Positions 6,033-6,205 of a DNA stretch of 6,205 bases are shown here, in pieces (within the stretch, counting starts at the first letter, position 1; every line of letters begins with the position of its first letter). Below the pieces are notes generated by a model, which was not told the origin of the DNA, made no database searches, and saw only the letters and a list, made by a program, of their open reading frames with translations. The DNA is from an uncultured Faecalibacterium sp. GTDB lineage: Bacteria > Bacillota > Clostridia > Oscillospirales > Ruminococcaceae. Position numbers and translations under genes: made by a program. The stretch is taken from the NCBI GenBank assembly GCA_900551435.1, contig URVW01000098.1, forward strand, positions 1 through 6,205. Direction: 5' to 3'.

Positions 6033-6061
6033 ATTATACTATAACTTGTCAAATCTCGCAA
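6033..6061 (-). promoter_or_regulatory. Promoter of the TSCPD gene
   Basis: A perfect TATAAT -10 box (6033-6038) is preceded at 17 bases by TTGCGA (6056-6061) on the minus strand. A perfect TTGACA also lies nearby (6047-6052), but only eight bases from the -10, too close to pair with it. The predicted start is about 30 bases before the ATG. Confidence 0.75.
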
Positions 6062-6130
6062 GGGTGGTGCGGCCGCATCTCCGGGAGCTTTCGTTCATAG
6101 GTCAAATTGGACTGCAGCCCCATAGCTGTA

Positions 6131-6190
6131 GGCAGCATCTGCCGGCGGCGCGGGAGCTTTTTCCCGCAAGCAAAGGGCATTCCATGCCCT
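6131..6190. repeat. Cluster of three perfect short hairpins, possible dispersed repeat
   Basis: Three perfect inverted repeats lie within 60 bases: GGCAG-cat-CTGCC (6131-6143), GCGGGA-gctttt-TCCCGC (6150-6167) and AGGGCAT-tcc-ATGCCCT (6174-6190). A ten-base direct repeat, CGGGAGCTTT, occurs at 6082-6091 and again at 6151-6160. The block is GC-rich and changes abruptly to AT-rich DNA at the TSCPD promoter. The hairpins are seen directly; calling the block a REP-like or other dispersed intergenic element is an inference, since only one copy is in view. It could instead be the structured end of an upstream gene. Confidence 0.4.
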
Positions 6191-6205
6191 CCCCAGCGCT
6201 TCGCG

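Noticed and set aside
6047..6052. Perfect TTGACA as the -35 box of the TSCPD promoter
   Set aside because: It is only eight bases from TATAAT, and no -10 box lies 16-18 bases downstream of it. TTGCGA at 17 bases fits better.
1..6205. CRISPR array, tRNA, rRNA, insertion sequence or phage attachment site
   Set aside because: No regularly spaced repeats, cloverleaf, rRNA-like stretch, transposase frame or integrase was seen on either strand.

Overview
The window reads as chromosomal DNA from a GC-rich anaerobic Firmicute of the class Clostridia, most likely a Faecalibacterium-like member of the Oscillospiraceae. The reasons are a perfect CIRCE operator in front of groES-groEL, Shine-Dalgarno sites of the AGGAGG type, a small TSCPD-domain protein of a family common in gut Clostridia, and a high-GC third-position bias. 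The genus is an inference from overall style; only the Clostridia-type placement is well supported.

Every convincing gene lies on the minus strand, so transcription runs from right to left. In that order: (1) 5995-6205, a non-coding edge with three perfect short hairpins and the promoter of the next gene; (2) 5734-5994, an 86-residue TSCPD-domain protein closed by a strong terminator; (3) 3237-5543, a 768-residue Clp/Hsp100 AAA+ unfoldase with two N-terminal repeats, two ATPase modules, no ClpC middle domain and a ClpP-docking LGF loop; (4) 2177-3163, a YegS/BmrU/DagK-type diacylglycerol or lipid kinase with its own promoter and terminator; (5) 1655-1942, groES, preceded by a sigma-A-type promoter and CIRCE; (6) 1-1607, groEL, which runs off the left edge a few residues before its expected end.

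The protein-folding genes form the functional theme. GroES and GroEL make the folding chamber, controlled by the HrcA repressor at CIRCE. The Clp ATPase would unfold substrates, probably for ClpP. The lipid kinase recycles diacylglycerol or phosphorylates a related lipid and has no evident mechanistic link to them. Terminators after the TSCPD gene and after the lipid kinase split the window into at least three transcription units: TSCPD; Clp with the lipid kinase (possible read-through plus an internal promoter); and groESL.

No mobile element, CRISPR array, tRNA or rRNA was seen. No wholly new system is evident. The best leads are the altered Clp ATPase, which stands apart from any ctsR/mcsAB operon and has lost one of two predicted phospho-arginine docking glutamates, and the hairpin-rich right edge, which may be a dispersed repeat.
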